Positions 24,020 to 35,384 are shown, counted from the stretch's first letter. The stretch is 64,000 nucleotides of DNA from Cercospora beticola (GCF_033473495.1 NC_088942.1:496001-560000); one strand, 5' to 3'. The notes: generated by a model not told the origin, from the letters alone. Translations and numbers: made by a program.

Positions 24020-25258
24020 GTTTGTGTGATTGATGAGAGGAAAGGTGGAAGTGGCGCGTTGGTTGATGCCATGATAGGTCCGGGAGGTGAAGTGTATAAA
24101 TTTGGATGTCCATTCTTACCTGGTATCCCTTGTACGAACCCATGCTCTCTCCAGGCTCTAATCAAAAAGCCGCTGCGATAGAGTTGAGGCTACGCCGTCC
24201 GCCTGAAACATCAAAAGCCTACCTTTTTGCTTTTGCGAGATTGGCCGGCAACTGCAGGCCATGCAGGTCGTCCTACTGGCAAACGCGTGTTGGTGCGACT
24301 TCAAGTACGAGTCTGCAACAGCTGTGGCATAGCTGTGGCAAGCCTGAAGCAGCGGGCCGATGGAGAGATTGCGAGACTTTGAATAGAGATCTGACGGCAC
24401 ATGGCTTGTTTGCACCGGCCAGCAACCCTTGTCGAAACTATGCCTTGTTTGTACAAAATGTGAGTTGGAAAGCACCGGATTCGTGAAGTCTGCGGCCGTT
24501 AGCAGTTCGGGCACACCTAGGTCAAATGTTAAGCTGCGGCACTGCAGAGGAATGTTTCGCCAACAGCGCTGGCTGGTCGACGGATCAGAAATCATGACCG
24601 TTGCACAAGAATGCATAAAGGCCGCGAGAGTGTCTGAGAGGCCGTCGTCGTGGTACCGCGGCTTGCGTGGCAGTAGCTGCGGTAGCTGGCGGATAGCTGT
24701 GCTCGATGATCTGCATTGCAACGGTCTTCGGGTGTCCAGACTCGAATTGCGCCCCTATTCGAGCACCAATCGCTATACCATCGGGTTTGGCTTGAGTCGT
24801 GGAAGTGTGTCGTGTTCTCGCCAGATGTCCTGACGTCGAGGCGGTTTCAAATGCCGCCAGAAAGCGGGCTGCCAAGCCGACGTCGGCCATTGGCACGCTC
24901 GTCGGTCGGGCTGTGCTGGTCTTGAGACTGCATCTGCATCTCGTGGAAACGCGCAATGGAGTGTGTCTGGTGATCCCAAGCCGGCGAATTGGACAACCTG
25001 ACGACGCGTATGCTCTGGATGTCGGCAGCCGTGCAGCAGCGGGGCGGGGCGGGGCGGGATGAAACGAACGAGAGAGAGGTGAAAGTGTGGTTGTTGCGTT
25101 GTCGCTGCTGACCATCTTCCTATAGTCTGAGCTGATGAGCATGTTTGCGCACGAATCATCAAGAGCCAGAGCAGAATAATTTGATCTCTGCGTCAGCCTA
25201 CCAGGGTCAGCACGTGGAGAGCATGGGCTGCCACAGGCTGTCAAGAACCATCTGCTTA
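24020..25258. other. 1.2-kb region with truncated gene's missing 3' side
   Basis: This is the region where the C-terminal catalytic half of the neighbouring O-methyltransferase should lie (its 3' side). I could not find the SAM-binding motif or later OMT motifs in any minus-strand frame. A 241-codon minus-strand frame (25,310-24,585) is rich in Ser/Arg/Ala and shows no OMT resemblance. A strong G-quadruplex-like run sits at 25,041-25,058. Confidence 0.45.
25041..25058 (+). repeat. G-rich tandem run, potential G-quadruplex
   Basis: GGGG-C-GGGG-C-GGGG-C-GGG: four guanine runs separated by single cytosines, the classic short-loop G-quadruplex pattern. Its location within the remains of the OMT 3' flank gives no clear regulatory target. 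Confidence 0.6.
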
Positions 25259-26018
25259 TCAACATTGCTCTGCTTGCCTTGAAAAGCAGACTTGATCGTA
25301 CGGAAACCATGATATCGGTCTGACGAAATCAATCGTTTCAAAGTATCCTTGCATGAAGGTATTGAAATTCTCCATAACACCAGGTTGTTTGAACCAATAC
25401 GTGTAGCAATCGTCTTCAGTCTGGTACACATGCTGGAACAAACCGTCTTGCTGCGTCGAGGGTATCTTGAAGCCGTTCTGACGGAAGAACTCTGGAGCGT
25501 GAATGACCACTGGAAGATTCTGATCGAAGCTGAGAATCTCGATTAGTCGAAACTCCTTACAGCTTGCCGCGCTGGACTCACTGAAACTTGAGGCCTGCTC
25601 TACAAGAAGGTACGATCGCATGTCTTCCAGCTGCTGCGATTGTGAAAGCGTCCTGGCCTTCTGCGGTCTGTACATCGGCCAGGAAACCAGTGGCTGCTAG
25701 TGATCGGGCAATGCGGAGAACAAGTTGAGTATCGGCGGTGGGTGAAGCTGCCAGCTCCGTTACAGGCAGTGGTCGCTCTGCCAAGACCAGCTTCTCGAAC
25801 ATACCCATCTCCAGTGCTAGTCTCACGCTCGCATAGTGGAACACCGAGAAAGCCATGTCGGCGACTACCATGTCGGGTGGCTTCAATGCCGCGACGAGGT
25901 CCTCGGCCGCCTTGAGAAGTTTGAGACGGGCCGCGAGGTCTTCTGTGATATTTTTCTCTGCATGACTTGCAGCAACAGCATTTATGCGTTCAATTAAAGA
26001 TTCGATATCCATATCCAT
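25259..26018 (-). pseudogene. Truncated O-methyltransferase (N-terminal half only)
   Basis: Exons (minus) 26018-25582 and 25529-25259, with a 52-nt intron (GTGAGT..CAG, branch CTAAT), read 235 residues. The N-terminal ~140 residues match the dimerisation/winged-helix part of fungal O-methyltransferases of the sterigmatocystin-OMT type (RLKLLKAAEDLVAAL, then VADMAFSVFHYASVRLALEM, then VTELAA). Exon 2 continues the match (FDQNLPVVIHAPEFFRQNGF, then PGVMENFNTFMQGY, then ISWFPYDQ). The frame then ends where the SAM-binding VDVGGGxGH motif should begin; family members are usually about 390-420 residues. Without that domain the product cannot bind SAM, so I call it a pseudogene. A faint motif-like trace (FLTACGSPC) appears just past the stop in another frame, suggesting frameshift plus decay. 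A functional short protein is possible but unlikely. Confidence 0.72.
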
Positions 26019-26380
26019 GGGTGATCTTGATGGGAAGAGAAACAAATTGGTACACTAAGATTCAGACCACGAAGAGCGCTTCGTGAGCTCCAACCGGCAC
26101 ATCCCAAATCGTAGCTTGCACAGTCTTCGCCGGTCCAGGATTGCATGGAACTTTAGTCACGTTTCTGAGGAACACAATTCTGGACTGCATGAAGAAGCGG
26201 CACACAACAAGATCTGACAGAAGACTCACGTTGAGAATGCCTCATTTAAGACTCTGCATATCCAATATCAGTGTCAAGAACCTGCCATATGCCCATCCAA
26301 TTTCGATTTCCAGAACGCCAGCCACCCACTGCCCATCTATCGCCCCACCGCTATGCAAAGAATTTCCCGAGTGCTTCTTA
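26019..26380. other. Short intergenic region, nothing seen
   Basis: Separates the OMT start from the 3' end of the secreted-protein gene. Apparent frames are antisense or out-of-frame extensions of the neighbours. Confidence 0.5.
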
Positions 26381-27271
26381 TTACTTGCAAGAAACAGCCT
26401 GAACAACTCCGAAGAGTGCGCCAGCGATTCCATTGATAGCACCAGCAATCTCTTTGGCCACAGTCGCAATGGTTCCGCAAATTGCCTGTTGAAGTGCGTT
26501 AGTAAGGATTCAATCACCCAAACCCAACAGGCAAAGCAAAAACTCACCCCATTCTCCCCCTCATCAAAAGTAACAGAAACATCCAAATTCCCCACCAAAC
26601 TATCATCCGCATCGTTCGTGACAACAACCGAAAAGAAGTTGCTGGAACCCACCACTTCGCAAATGGTGGTGTCCTGGAGAGAGTGACCGCCTCGGATAGG
26701 TCCATAGCTGATAACATCGTAGTAGTCGACTCCATTTTGAGGTACCATAGCTTGAACGGCGCGAATCATATGGTCTTTGGAACCACTGGGGTAGAAACCC
26801 GAAACGGAAACCACGACGTTTGCTTTTTGTTTTTTGCCGGATACTGGGTATTCGACTTCGGCGCTGACGGTGGAGCCCTCGTCGCAGCGGTCTTCGTCGC
26901 AGAGTTCGTGGATGCGGGAGAAGACGTAGTTGCCGATGTCGGTGTTGCAGCCTGTGTGGGTATGAAGGTCAGTAAAGCGCCAACAGCTGTAAGTCACACT
27001 TCATACCATATGGAATTCTGGTCTTGCCGACGTAAGGTTTGGTTGTTCGGGCATTGTCTCTGGTGACGAGAGATGATGTGCTGTTGAAGTCGATTGCTCC
27101 GAAGCGGTGGGTGTAGTCTTCGCTGCCGGGCTCGAAGCCGGGTTTGAAGCGGGCGACTTCATAGCCTAGGGCGTTGGTTTCGAGTTTCCAGTTCTGGTTT
27201 GCTGTGGGTACTGCGGAGACGAAAGAGATGGAGGCCACAATGGTGGCTGCGATAGAAGTGCTGAAGAACAT
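26381..27271 (-). CDS. Secreted hypothetical protein with six cysteines
   Basis: Exons (minus) 27271-27007, 26951-26548 and 26485-26381 (introns 55 and 62 nt, GT..AG, all in frame) give 257 residues. Residues 1-20 are a signal peptide (MFFSTSIAATIVASISFVSA). The mature part contains six Cys (in YGCNTD, HELCDEDRC, TTICEV, AICGTI and VSCK), an even number that could pair as three disulphides. The middle is beta-rich and polar (KANVVVSVSGFYPSGSKDH). The C-terminal exon is short and Ala/Gly/Ile-rich (EIAGAINGIAGALFGVV), ending in SCK. I recognise no family. Size and Cys content are compatible with an apoplastic effector or a cell-wall-associated protein; neither is shown. There is no GPI signal or membrane anchor. 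Confidence 0.75.
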
Positions 27272-28005
27272 GGTGATTGAGGAAGAAAGATATTGTTGGT
27301 TATTATTGAGATGTGAGGTGCTTCTGGTGATGTTGTCGGAGGTGCTTTGAGCTGATGTGATTGTGCTGTGCGATGATCTTTCTCGTCGCGAACATCACGA
27401 GCTCTTATACTCACAACGCACTCGTCTATCTCAGTCTCTCCATTCTCCAAGCGACACTGTCGTGGAGGCGGAGCAACGCTATTCAGCGCTGGCATTTCGC
27501 AGGATCATCATCGAACAGACGAAATCATGGTCGGTGAATGAACCAACACACTGCCAAGTCGAGAAAGAAGTATTCTTACCATCAGTAGGATCGAAGCCAG
27601 TGTCGCAGAGACCTGTGCAACCGGCGCATAACTGCATATGGCTTGCGTCGAAGCGCCCAACGCAGTTCATTGGCTCGCACCCAGCACCGCGCGCTAATGC
27701 AGAGAGCTATTCCTGACGCTGCGAAACAACGGACAGATCTTGGCTCGTAGGATCCTACTTGCTCCCCGTCCAGACTTGTGCTGCACGCTGGCAGGAAGGA
27801 TCTCAAGCGAAACAAAGTCAGGGAAATGCTCCGGCGTTGAGCCGTCGTGTCACAAGCGAAGAGGGCTGTGAAGGCTGTGATTAGCCTGATTCTGTTCCTT
27901 AGCATCCCAAAGCGAGCTTCGTTTCAACTTGGCGAAAGCTTGGGAGACGAACATAGGTCTAGCTGCATAATTGCATTCCTAGTAGGTAGACCAGGACCTT
28001 TGTCA
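27272..28005. other. Intergenic with a possible small Cys-rich frame
   Basis: Upstream of the secreted-protein gene. The minus strand 27,670-27,479 holds a 63-codon frame with clustered cysteines (MQLCAGCTGLCDTGFDPTDG) that runs into a good donor (GTAAGAA). A signal-peptide-like frame starts at 27,905, but I could not link the two by convincing splice sites. Treated as a possible remnant, not a gene. Confidence 0.35.
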
Positions 28006-29529
28006 TTACTTGCTACTCGCTTCGACGCTGCTGGCAAATTTCGACTTCGCTCGAATCTGCGCTCCATACTTGACGAATACGAATGGAGCCACTGCAAGCA
28101 GACAGCCCATGCCTGCAATCAGAGATCCTCCGCCAGCGACAGTGAGAGTCCTGAACATGTATGGTGTGAAGAGTGGCGCAGCAGCGCCACAAATTGCTCG
28201 ACAGCAGGCGTTCGCTGCTAAAGCACTCGAGGCGTAGGGCCCGTACGTGTCTGCGATGTAGTTAAGATAGGAAGACGACACAAACAGGAACGATGCCGCG
28301 AGAGGTAGTCCTGCCAGTGTGGGTACTATCTAGTGGATCGAATTGTATTGCGCAGTCCAGGCGAACCAGAACATTGAGATGGGAAACAACACGCCACCGA
28401 TGCATGCCAAAGGTAGCCTGTCTTCCGGCACTGGTTTGTGCCCGGCTGCGATCTTCTTGTGACTGCAGTGAGTTGTGTACAGCACGCCACAGCCTCCGAA
28501 GATTGACCCGACGACGATTCCCAGCAGAGGAAGCTCACTGACTCCGGCGTTCCAGCCTCGCATTTGTCGGAAAACCAGAGGATATATGGCGAAGAGCATG
28601 TACAGGAGCATGTAGATCAGAGCCGTATATGCTGCGCAGCAAAGCTCGATAGGGTCGATAAAGATTCGCCACGGCCTGGTCAACGCCGTCTTGAATAAAG
28701 TCGACAGAGTCTGTCCAGATGCCTCGATTGGAGCTTGCAAGTTTTTGTGACTAGGATCCTGTTTTCGAATGCGTCTTGCCTTCTGCAGCAGGATCTTAGA
28801 TGGCCGAGTTTCCGGCAGCATGAACACGAGAGGCAGCGTAGCTCCACCGAACCACAGTAAAACGTAAAAGAACCACCTCCAATCCCGCTTCAACTGCAGA
28901 AATCCTGCTACAACAGGGCCCAATGTCGGACCACTAAAAATTGCAATGCCGAACAATCCCACCGCATTGCCCCTCGCCACCGGATCCCACAAGTCAACAA
29001 ACAACCCTGGAGTGTTTGAAATAGTCGAACTCGCGAAAATTCCAGTCAATAGCCTTCCCGCTAATAAAGCTCCAAAATTAGGCGCGAAAGCGCACAAAAA
29101 ATTGAATGCCACATAGCATACAAAGGTTCCTTGGAATATTCTCTGTCGGCCGAAATGTTCAGAGAGTGGAGCCCAGAGTAGTGGGCTAAAGGCATTGGCG
29201 ATCACGAAGAGGGTGACTGTGAGGCTCGATGCTGTGCTGCTGACGTGCAGGGAGGAAGAGATGCTGAGGAGGACTGCTGAGGGACCGGAAGATGCGAAAG
29301 TTGCGTTGACGACGAGGAGGATGGCGATGAATGTTAGGAAGACTTTTCGGCCGGGAGACCAGTTTCGTGGGTTGGAGGGATCGTTTGGGGAGAATGTGAG
29401 GTGGCCGCTTGAGTCGAGATGTGGAGGGTTTGTGCCTTCTGCTTTTGCTCCATTTTTACGCCCGAAGCTGTGCTTGGAGGTGGCGCCATCCTGGGATTTT
29501 GCAGACTCTTCTGTTTTGGAGGGTTCCAT
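28006..29529 (-). pseudogene. MFS drug/polyamine-type exporter (DHA1) with one in-frame TAG
   Basis: One continuous minus-strand frame of 508 codons from the ATG at 29,529 (MEPSKTEESAKSQDG) to the stop at 28,006, interrupted by a single TAG at 28,332-28,330 (codon 400). Before the stop: cytosolic N-terminus, FSPNDPSNPRNWSPGRK, the MFS motif A variant SEHFGRQRIF, and the antiporter-type motif SGPTLGPVVAGF. Frame resumes without shift as IVPTLAGLPLAASFLFVSSS, then YLNYIADTYGPYASSALAAN, both typical of the last helices of fungal DHA1 exporters. In this family the interrupted position is a conserved Trp (HWIVP). TGG to TAG equals CCA to CTA on the plus strand, the RIP-type CpA change. The product as read would lose the last two or three of 12 helices. 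Stop readthrough or a sequencing error are alternatives. Confidence 0.85.
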
Positions 29530-30267
29530 GTTGATATTTTGATGAATGAGAGCTATCAACACATCATGCTTGCTTTACTGTGTGTCTTTGCTCGACAGGC
29601 ATGCATGTATCGCGATGCCGACCGTACAGTACGTACACGGACGTAGAAACATCGTTGGCGATGTGCATTGTGACGGCCAGTATCTCCGAGGCAGATACCT
29701 TTGCCCTGCAGCTTTACGAAGAAATCCGAATGTGAGGCGCATTGTCGATGACGGAAGTGCAAACACTGACGCGGCCAAGATCTTCGTATCGTGCACAAAG
29801 TTCGACAACACCGCGCCTTGTGCATCCTTGCGGAGCCTCATGACGATGAATGATGAGCAGGCCCGAGCCATCGCGAATCTGTCAAACCTTGAAGGGGCGA
29901 TCTTTGAGCACAATTATTATAGCGCGCAGCCTTGTAAGCGTTCGAGGAGCTTGGCACCCGCCAGCAATGAATCTTGCCGTGGCTGCTCCCGTGCAACGCT
30001 GTATCGGTGCCTCATATTGTGGGAGACCGATGCAGACTTGCTGCAATATCACGATTTCGTAGCATAGGAGACCAAATCGACAGGTATACAGCAGGTCTCG
30101 ATAAGCATCGCATGCTCTCGAGATCCAAAAGCGAAATATCATGCCAGAAAGAGATTTATCATTTGGTTGCACAATTGGGTGGTGAGATCGTTGAAACGTG
30201 TAGCAGCCCTTGGAGTTGTGTGCTCTGTTGCATCGCAGTAGCCTGTGCGCTGACCACCAAGCCTCTT
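29530..30267. other. Intergenic, nothing recognised
   Basis: Between the MFS start and the 3' end of the AMP-binding ligase. Several frames up to 173 codons on both strands show no family and contradict one another. CpA/TpG content is normal. Confidence 0.45.
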
Positions 30268-31963
30268 TCACGTCTCGACTGTCAAATACTCGGCAGATCC
30301 TGGCAGAGTTGGAATATTCTCGAGGTCACTCCGGACTACTTTTTTCATTGCATTCCGTGGTATGCTTTCGGTGAATGAGACACCTCCAGTAGGTGCTTTG
30401 TGGGCCGACAAATTCTCAGCCACGTGATTGACGATCTCTTGCGGAGTTACATCCACGCCGCTCTCGCTAACAACGTAAGCCTTCACTTCATTGTAAGCAG
30501 GGTCGTTGCGGTCGGGTGTCTTGACGACTGCTGCATCTTTCACAGCCGGATGATCAAGCAGCGTACTATCCACTTCTACCGGTGCCACCTCTTCTGTACC
30601 AACTTTGAAGACTTCCTTATAACGTCCGGTCACAAATACTTCGTTCTTGGCAGATAGTCTTCCTTTGTCGCCCGTGCGGAGCCAACGTGTGCCATCTGGG
30701 TCGAACAGAAAGACCGAATTGGTGGCTTCTTCATTGCCGCAATAAAGATTGAAGACGCCCTCTGATGTTATGCAAATTTCGCCATCAACATCATGCCCAA
30801 GCGTGCGGTCAGTCTCTGGATCAACAATCTTCACCCGTGCAGTACGCGCTATGGTTCCCACAAAGCCCTCCGATGAGAACTCTTTCGAACCGGTCCATTG
30901 TCGCCGAGAGACCAGACCAGACTCGGTAGATCCGTATACAGGCTGTAGAACTGCCTCCTGGTGCAGCATCCCTTTGAACTCGTCCAAGGCATGATTCCTA
31001 ATTCCACTTCCGCCCACGTTGACAAGCCTTAGGGAATCGAGGTCCTCCTTCTGCCTGATTCCGTCCTGAAGAAGTCTGCTGATTGCGATCATAGTGCGAG
31101 GAGGAAGCATGGTGCTCTGAATCTGGTATCGCTTGATCAGATCGACTATTTGCGTAGGATCCTGGACTCTGGCGATCGTGCTGCAATGCCCTGCAGCAGC
31201 AGCTCTCTGGCGGACTGTGGTGCCACTGACATGATGCATGCCAATGAAATGAAGATTCTTCAGGAACCCTCCGGACGACCAGGTGCTATCATGCAACCGT
31301 TGCAAAGTGGCCGTATGTGAAACTTCTGCAGCTTTAGCCTCGCCAGTCGTGCCACTCGTGAATAACCTGCTTGCTATCAAAAGCTCCGGACTCTTTGCAG
31401 TGTTCGGGTTGGAGTACTTTTCTTCATTGCTGGAGCTTAGTGCGCTCAACGAGCGCCGTGATTGCTCATCAGTCAGTTCTGCTTGAACACCTTGCTCGCC
31501 ATCAGGCGGATCAAACAAGAGTATCCGTTCAGCGCCGACTCCAGATTCGACCGCAGCCGCTCTTACTCGTTCGAGACAGCTGGCTTCGGCAAAGATCCAG
31601 TCCACATGAGCTGCTTGTAGTGCCGCGACCAGTTCTCGACGCGACGCATTGGGTGGCGGACTGGCGAGAATTGCACCAGCAGCCACAACGCCGTCTCCAA
31701 GAACAGCGCTGTAGATATCGTTCTCAGCAACGAGGGCCACACATTCTTGCTCACGTAGTCCGATCGACTGCAGTCCCACAGCAACTCGTTTTACTCCGGA
31801 CGCATACTCTTTCCACGTGAGCCTTCGCTCTGGCTTGCTTGCATCGATAAGAATCTATAGCGATCTTGTCAGGTCGTACTTCCCAGACGAAATCGTTGCC
31901 AATACACACTGGAGTGTTGACATCCGAAGGAGGGTTGGAGAATATGTACGATGTGTAGTCCAT
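30268..31963 (-). CDS. AMP-binding ligase, 4-coumarate-CoA-ligase/acyl-CoA synthetase-like
   Basis: Exons (minus) 31963-31910 and 31854-30268 give 546 residues. The 55-nt intron (GTGTGT..TATAG, branch CTGAC) joins SNPPSDVNTP directly to ILIDASKPERRLTWKEY, the expected family order. Adenylation motifs: P-loop FTSGTTGEAK at 183-192, YGSTES at 325-330, TGDKG at 412-416, GRYKEVFKV, and the C-terminal catalytic-lysine region PRNAMKKVV near 518-525. Such enzymes activate a carboxylic acid as acyl-AMP and usually transfer it to CoA. The C-terminus (LTVET) is not a peroxisomal signal, unlike many fungal relatives. Acid substrate unknown; with the neighbouring OMT and exporter remnants a role in metabolite synthesis is possible. 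The gene appears intact although it is the last before the RIP block. Confidence 0.88.
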
Positions 31964-32630
31964 TATTGAGAGCTCACGCAGTATTCAGTGGGTCTGATCT
32001 AGCCAGTCTCGCGTCCGGGCTTCTCTATAAGGCCATTCGAGATGTATGATAGAAAAAGTGTATGAAACGCTGGGTCTGTAGGACAGCACATTGCGAAAGC
32101 TGATGTCAGACAACACATTGAGTTAGGTTAGTGGAATGCAAGTGCCGTAAGTGGATTATCCAGATTTGGTCAAGTTTGACGTGGCGTTTAAGACGTGAAA
32201 GAGTTGCATCGTCATCATCTCGTCGGCGTTTCGATTGTTGGCTGTCCGGATCTCAATATCGATGGATCTGCTTGCATATGCACTTCCTGAAGATCTTCGT
32301 GGCAAAGCTTCACCGCTGTGCTTCGCCAGAGTGCGTGTAAGAATGATCATGGTGTGGTACAAAGACCCGATTGGATGCCATGTAGGAGGTCCTGAGTGAC
32401 GCGACTCGTCCGAGACACTTGCAGAACCATGTACTTGGCCCTGCACTGCATTTCACTCACCATTTGTTTAAAGTGCTCGCGCGGAATTGTGTCACACCTG
32501 CTGTTGGAGATAAGCGTGCCGCATAAGCACAGATGTTTCCGAACTTGGACCGCCAAGCCTGTCTCCTACTCAGCCCGACTTGGCTTTTCGCGCCTGCCAA
32601 TCACGTGCTGTTTAGTCAATGCTAGTCAAA
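31964..32630. other. Upstream flank of the ligase up to the RIP boundary
   Basis: Ordinary sequence with frequent CpA and TpG; no gene. It ends abruptly near 32,630, where the TA-rich RIP block begins. Confidence 0.55.
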
Positions 32631-33038
32631 TTTTGATGTAGCTTTTAATAATTAGCTTAACGCGACGCCTATTAGTCTAACTAAATTCGGCGGAAATCTA
32701 TAGGTTTCTATAGCTATATAAATACTAACTTATAATATAACGCGATATATATAACTTTAATACGTGCGCGTAATAGAGTAACTAATTACGAGTTTAATAA
32801 ACTAAAAATTATATCTATACGATATTATATTATTATATTATAGCTAAAATCTAAAGCTAACTTTAAAGCTAAATTAATTAAGTTACTATATATAAATAAC
32901 GCGCTAATATAAACTAACTCTATTTACTTATACGATACTTAGTAGAGAGTAAATTAGGCTATCTATATAGTATTTATATAAGAGGTTTCTATAGTTTTCT
33001 TTTTCTTTATTTTTAAATATTTTATTAAAAGATAGTAA

Positions 33039-33268
33039 TATTAGAAAGTATAGTCTAGTTAGATATTCTAAGAGATACTTTAGAGATTAGAATTAGGTAA
33101 TATAGGTTATATAATACTAGGTTATATAATCTAGCTAATACTTATCTTAGAAGTAAAATATAACTTATAACTAACTAATATAATTAACTCGGTTAGTTCC
33201 TACTTATTATCTCTACTTCTACTATATTATACCTATCCGATAAGTACCTACGAGAATATAATTTAATA
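33039..33268. mobile_element. Solo LTR, copy A
   Basis: A 230-bp unit starting TATTAGAAAG and ending ATTTAATA (ancestrally TGTTA...TAACA once RIP is reversed). It is flanked on both sides by AGTAA (33,034-33,038 and 33,269-33,273), a perfect 5-bp target duplication. A flanked single LTR means the rest of the element was lost by LTR-LTR recombination. It shares its sequence with copy B. Confidence 0.85.
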
Positions 33269-35027
33269 AGTAATAGTAATAGTAATCTTTTAGAATTTCT
33301 TTAAAATCGTATTATTATTTTAGATAGGCTATTAAAATAACTTAGCTTATTTAGATAGGCGCTACTAACTCTATATAGTACTAGGTAGTTATTATCTATT
33401 AGTAATATTAAAGTTAAGTTTACTAAATTAAGTATATAGCTACTAATTATCTCTACTATAATTAGAAAGCTAACTTTATTACTAGTCTTATATCGATAGC
33501 TATACTAGTTATTACTATATATTAATCTATAGCTATTTTATTTCTATAGCTAATACTACTAACTTAATTACTAATACTATCGACTTAAATATACTAGTAA
33601 ACCTAAAATAGATAATTAAGATATATCTAATACTCTAGCTTAGAGTATAATATTACTACTATTATTACTTAAAGATAATATAGAAGATATCTAGACTCGA
33701 ATAGAGAGCCTCTATAGTAATAATTATTATCTAGCTAGTAGTTTACTACCTAGTAGTAATCTACTATACTAACCGACTAATATTTCTATAATTATAGTTC
33801 TCTCTACGACTTATACTTAGCGTACTACTACTTAGGCTTAGTACCTCTATAGTAATTTAATATCTAAAAGTATTAAGAAAAAGTTAAAAGAAGAAGTATA
33901 AGCTAGTAATAAGAATCTAAACGCTACTAATAGCGATAAGTTAGAGTCTAAGTCTAAGAATAATAAGATATCTAATTAAAAGATAGCTACTAAGCTAGAT
34001 TATAACGAACAAGCTAATAAGGCTAATAAATAATATAGAGCTATTACTATAGCTAGCTAGAGTAAACTAGATAATACTATAAATAAGAATTAAATAGAGG
34101 CCGACGTTATTAAGATAATTATTCGAGATCTATATAATAGCTATAGCTTAATAGTACTAAACTTCCTTATACTCTAAATAAGTAATACTAACTATAGAAA
34201 TTATACTAGCTAGATTAGTATAATTTAGAACGTACTACTAGAAGATCGTCTTATTACTAGCTATTAGATTTACTAGGAGTTACTATAACTACTTAATAAA
34301 TCGTCGTTTTTCTAGAAGTATAAATCTAAGTAGTACTTAAATACTAATACTAATCTAGATAGTATAATTAAGAATATTATAGAATATATATCTATATAGA
34401 ACTTTCTTCTACGATTACTACTAGCTAATAAGAAAGTAGTATAGTATAAACTAATAGCTAGATAGTTCCTAATAGAGAAAAGTAATAAAAATAAGTAGAA
34501 GCGTATTAATAAAAGTATAATTACTAATATAATACTTATTATCTACTATATAGCTAGGAATAGCTCTAAGTAGTTTATAAAGACCTTTAGTATATACTTA
34601 TATATCTCTAGTATACCTCGTCGTATTATTAATACTCTTACTAGTATAGGCCTATCTTCTAGCTATAGTATACTTTAAGATATTATTAAGAAGAATACTA
34701 AAGTATAGACGAAAGTAGCTAAGCTTATAGTATAATAAGATAATATCTTTTAGTATCTTAATAACTTCGTATATCTATAGAACTATAAAGTAGTATAGAT
34801 ATTCGATACTAATACTAAGTAACTAGCTATAATATCGAATTATATCGTCTAGTATTTTTAGTTATAGTAACTAACTACTAATATACTATATCTAGAAGTA
34901 CTATTAGATATAACTAAGCTATTTATAGATATACTTAAGAATAAGTATCGGATTATAACCTCTTATTAGAAAGTATAGTCTAGTTAGATATTCTAAAAGA
35001 TACTTTAGGAATTAGGATTAGGTAACT

Positions 35028-35085
35028 TAGGTTATATAATATTAGGTTATATAATATTAGGTTATATAATATTAGGTTATATAAC
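35028..35085. repeat. 15-bp tandem repeat, four units, in solo LTR B
   Basis: TAGGTTATATAATAT repeated with near identity, the last unit imperfect. Copy A of the same LTR has only two units, which explains the whole 30-bp length difference between the copies. Confidence 0.85.
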
Positions 35086-35189
35086 TTAGCTAATACCTAT
35101 CTTAGAAGTAAAATATAACCTATAACTAACTAATATAATTAACTTAGTTAGTTTCTACTTATTATCTCTACTTCTACTACGTTATACCT

Positions 35190-35384
35190 TATAAGAGTAG
35201 AATATAGTAATATATTAAGCGCCTCTAGACTCCCCGTCTAGAGATATTAAGAATAATTCTTACCTCGTTAGTTTATATACGTTCTGCGTACTTTTATCCT
35301 ACGCTAAGTATAAGCGGTACTAGCCGTTATACCTTAACGCCTAATAAGCTACGCCTCTCGAGCTATATACCTCTAGCTCTTATA
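35190..35384 (-). repeat. Chromovirus LTR (3' LTR in coding sense)
   Basis: 195 bp beginning TATAAGAG and ending CTCTTATA, an 8-bp inverted terminal repeat (ancestrally TGTAAGAG...CTCTTACA). Differs from its partner at only a few positions. Confidence 0.9.

Noticed and set aside
24585..25310. 241-codon minus-strand frame as the missing OMT C-terminus.
   Set aside because: It lacks all SAM-binding and catalytic OMT motifs and reads as Ser/Arg/Ala-rich filler.
31840..31963. Frameshift in the AMP-binding ligase N-terminus.
   Set aside because: A 55-nt intron with GTGTGT donor, CTGAC branch and TATAG acceptor restores the expected family order exactly.
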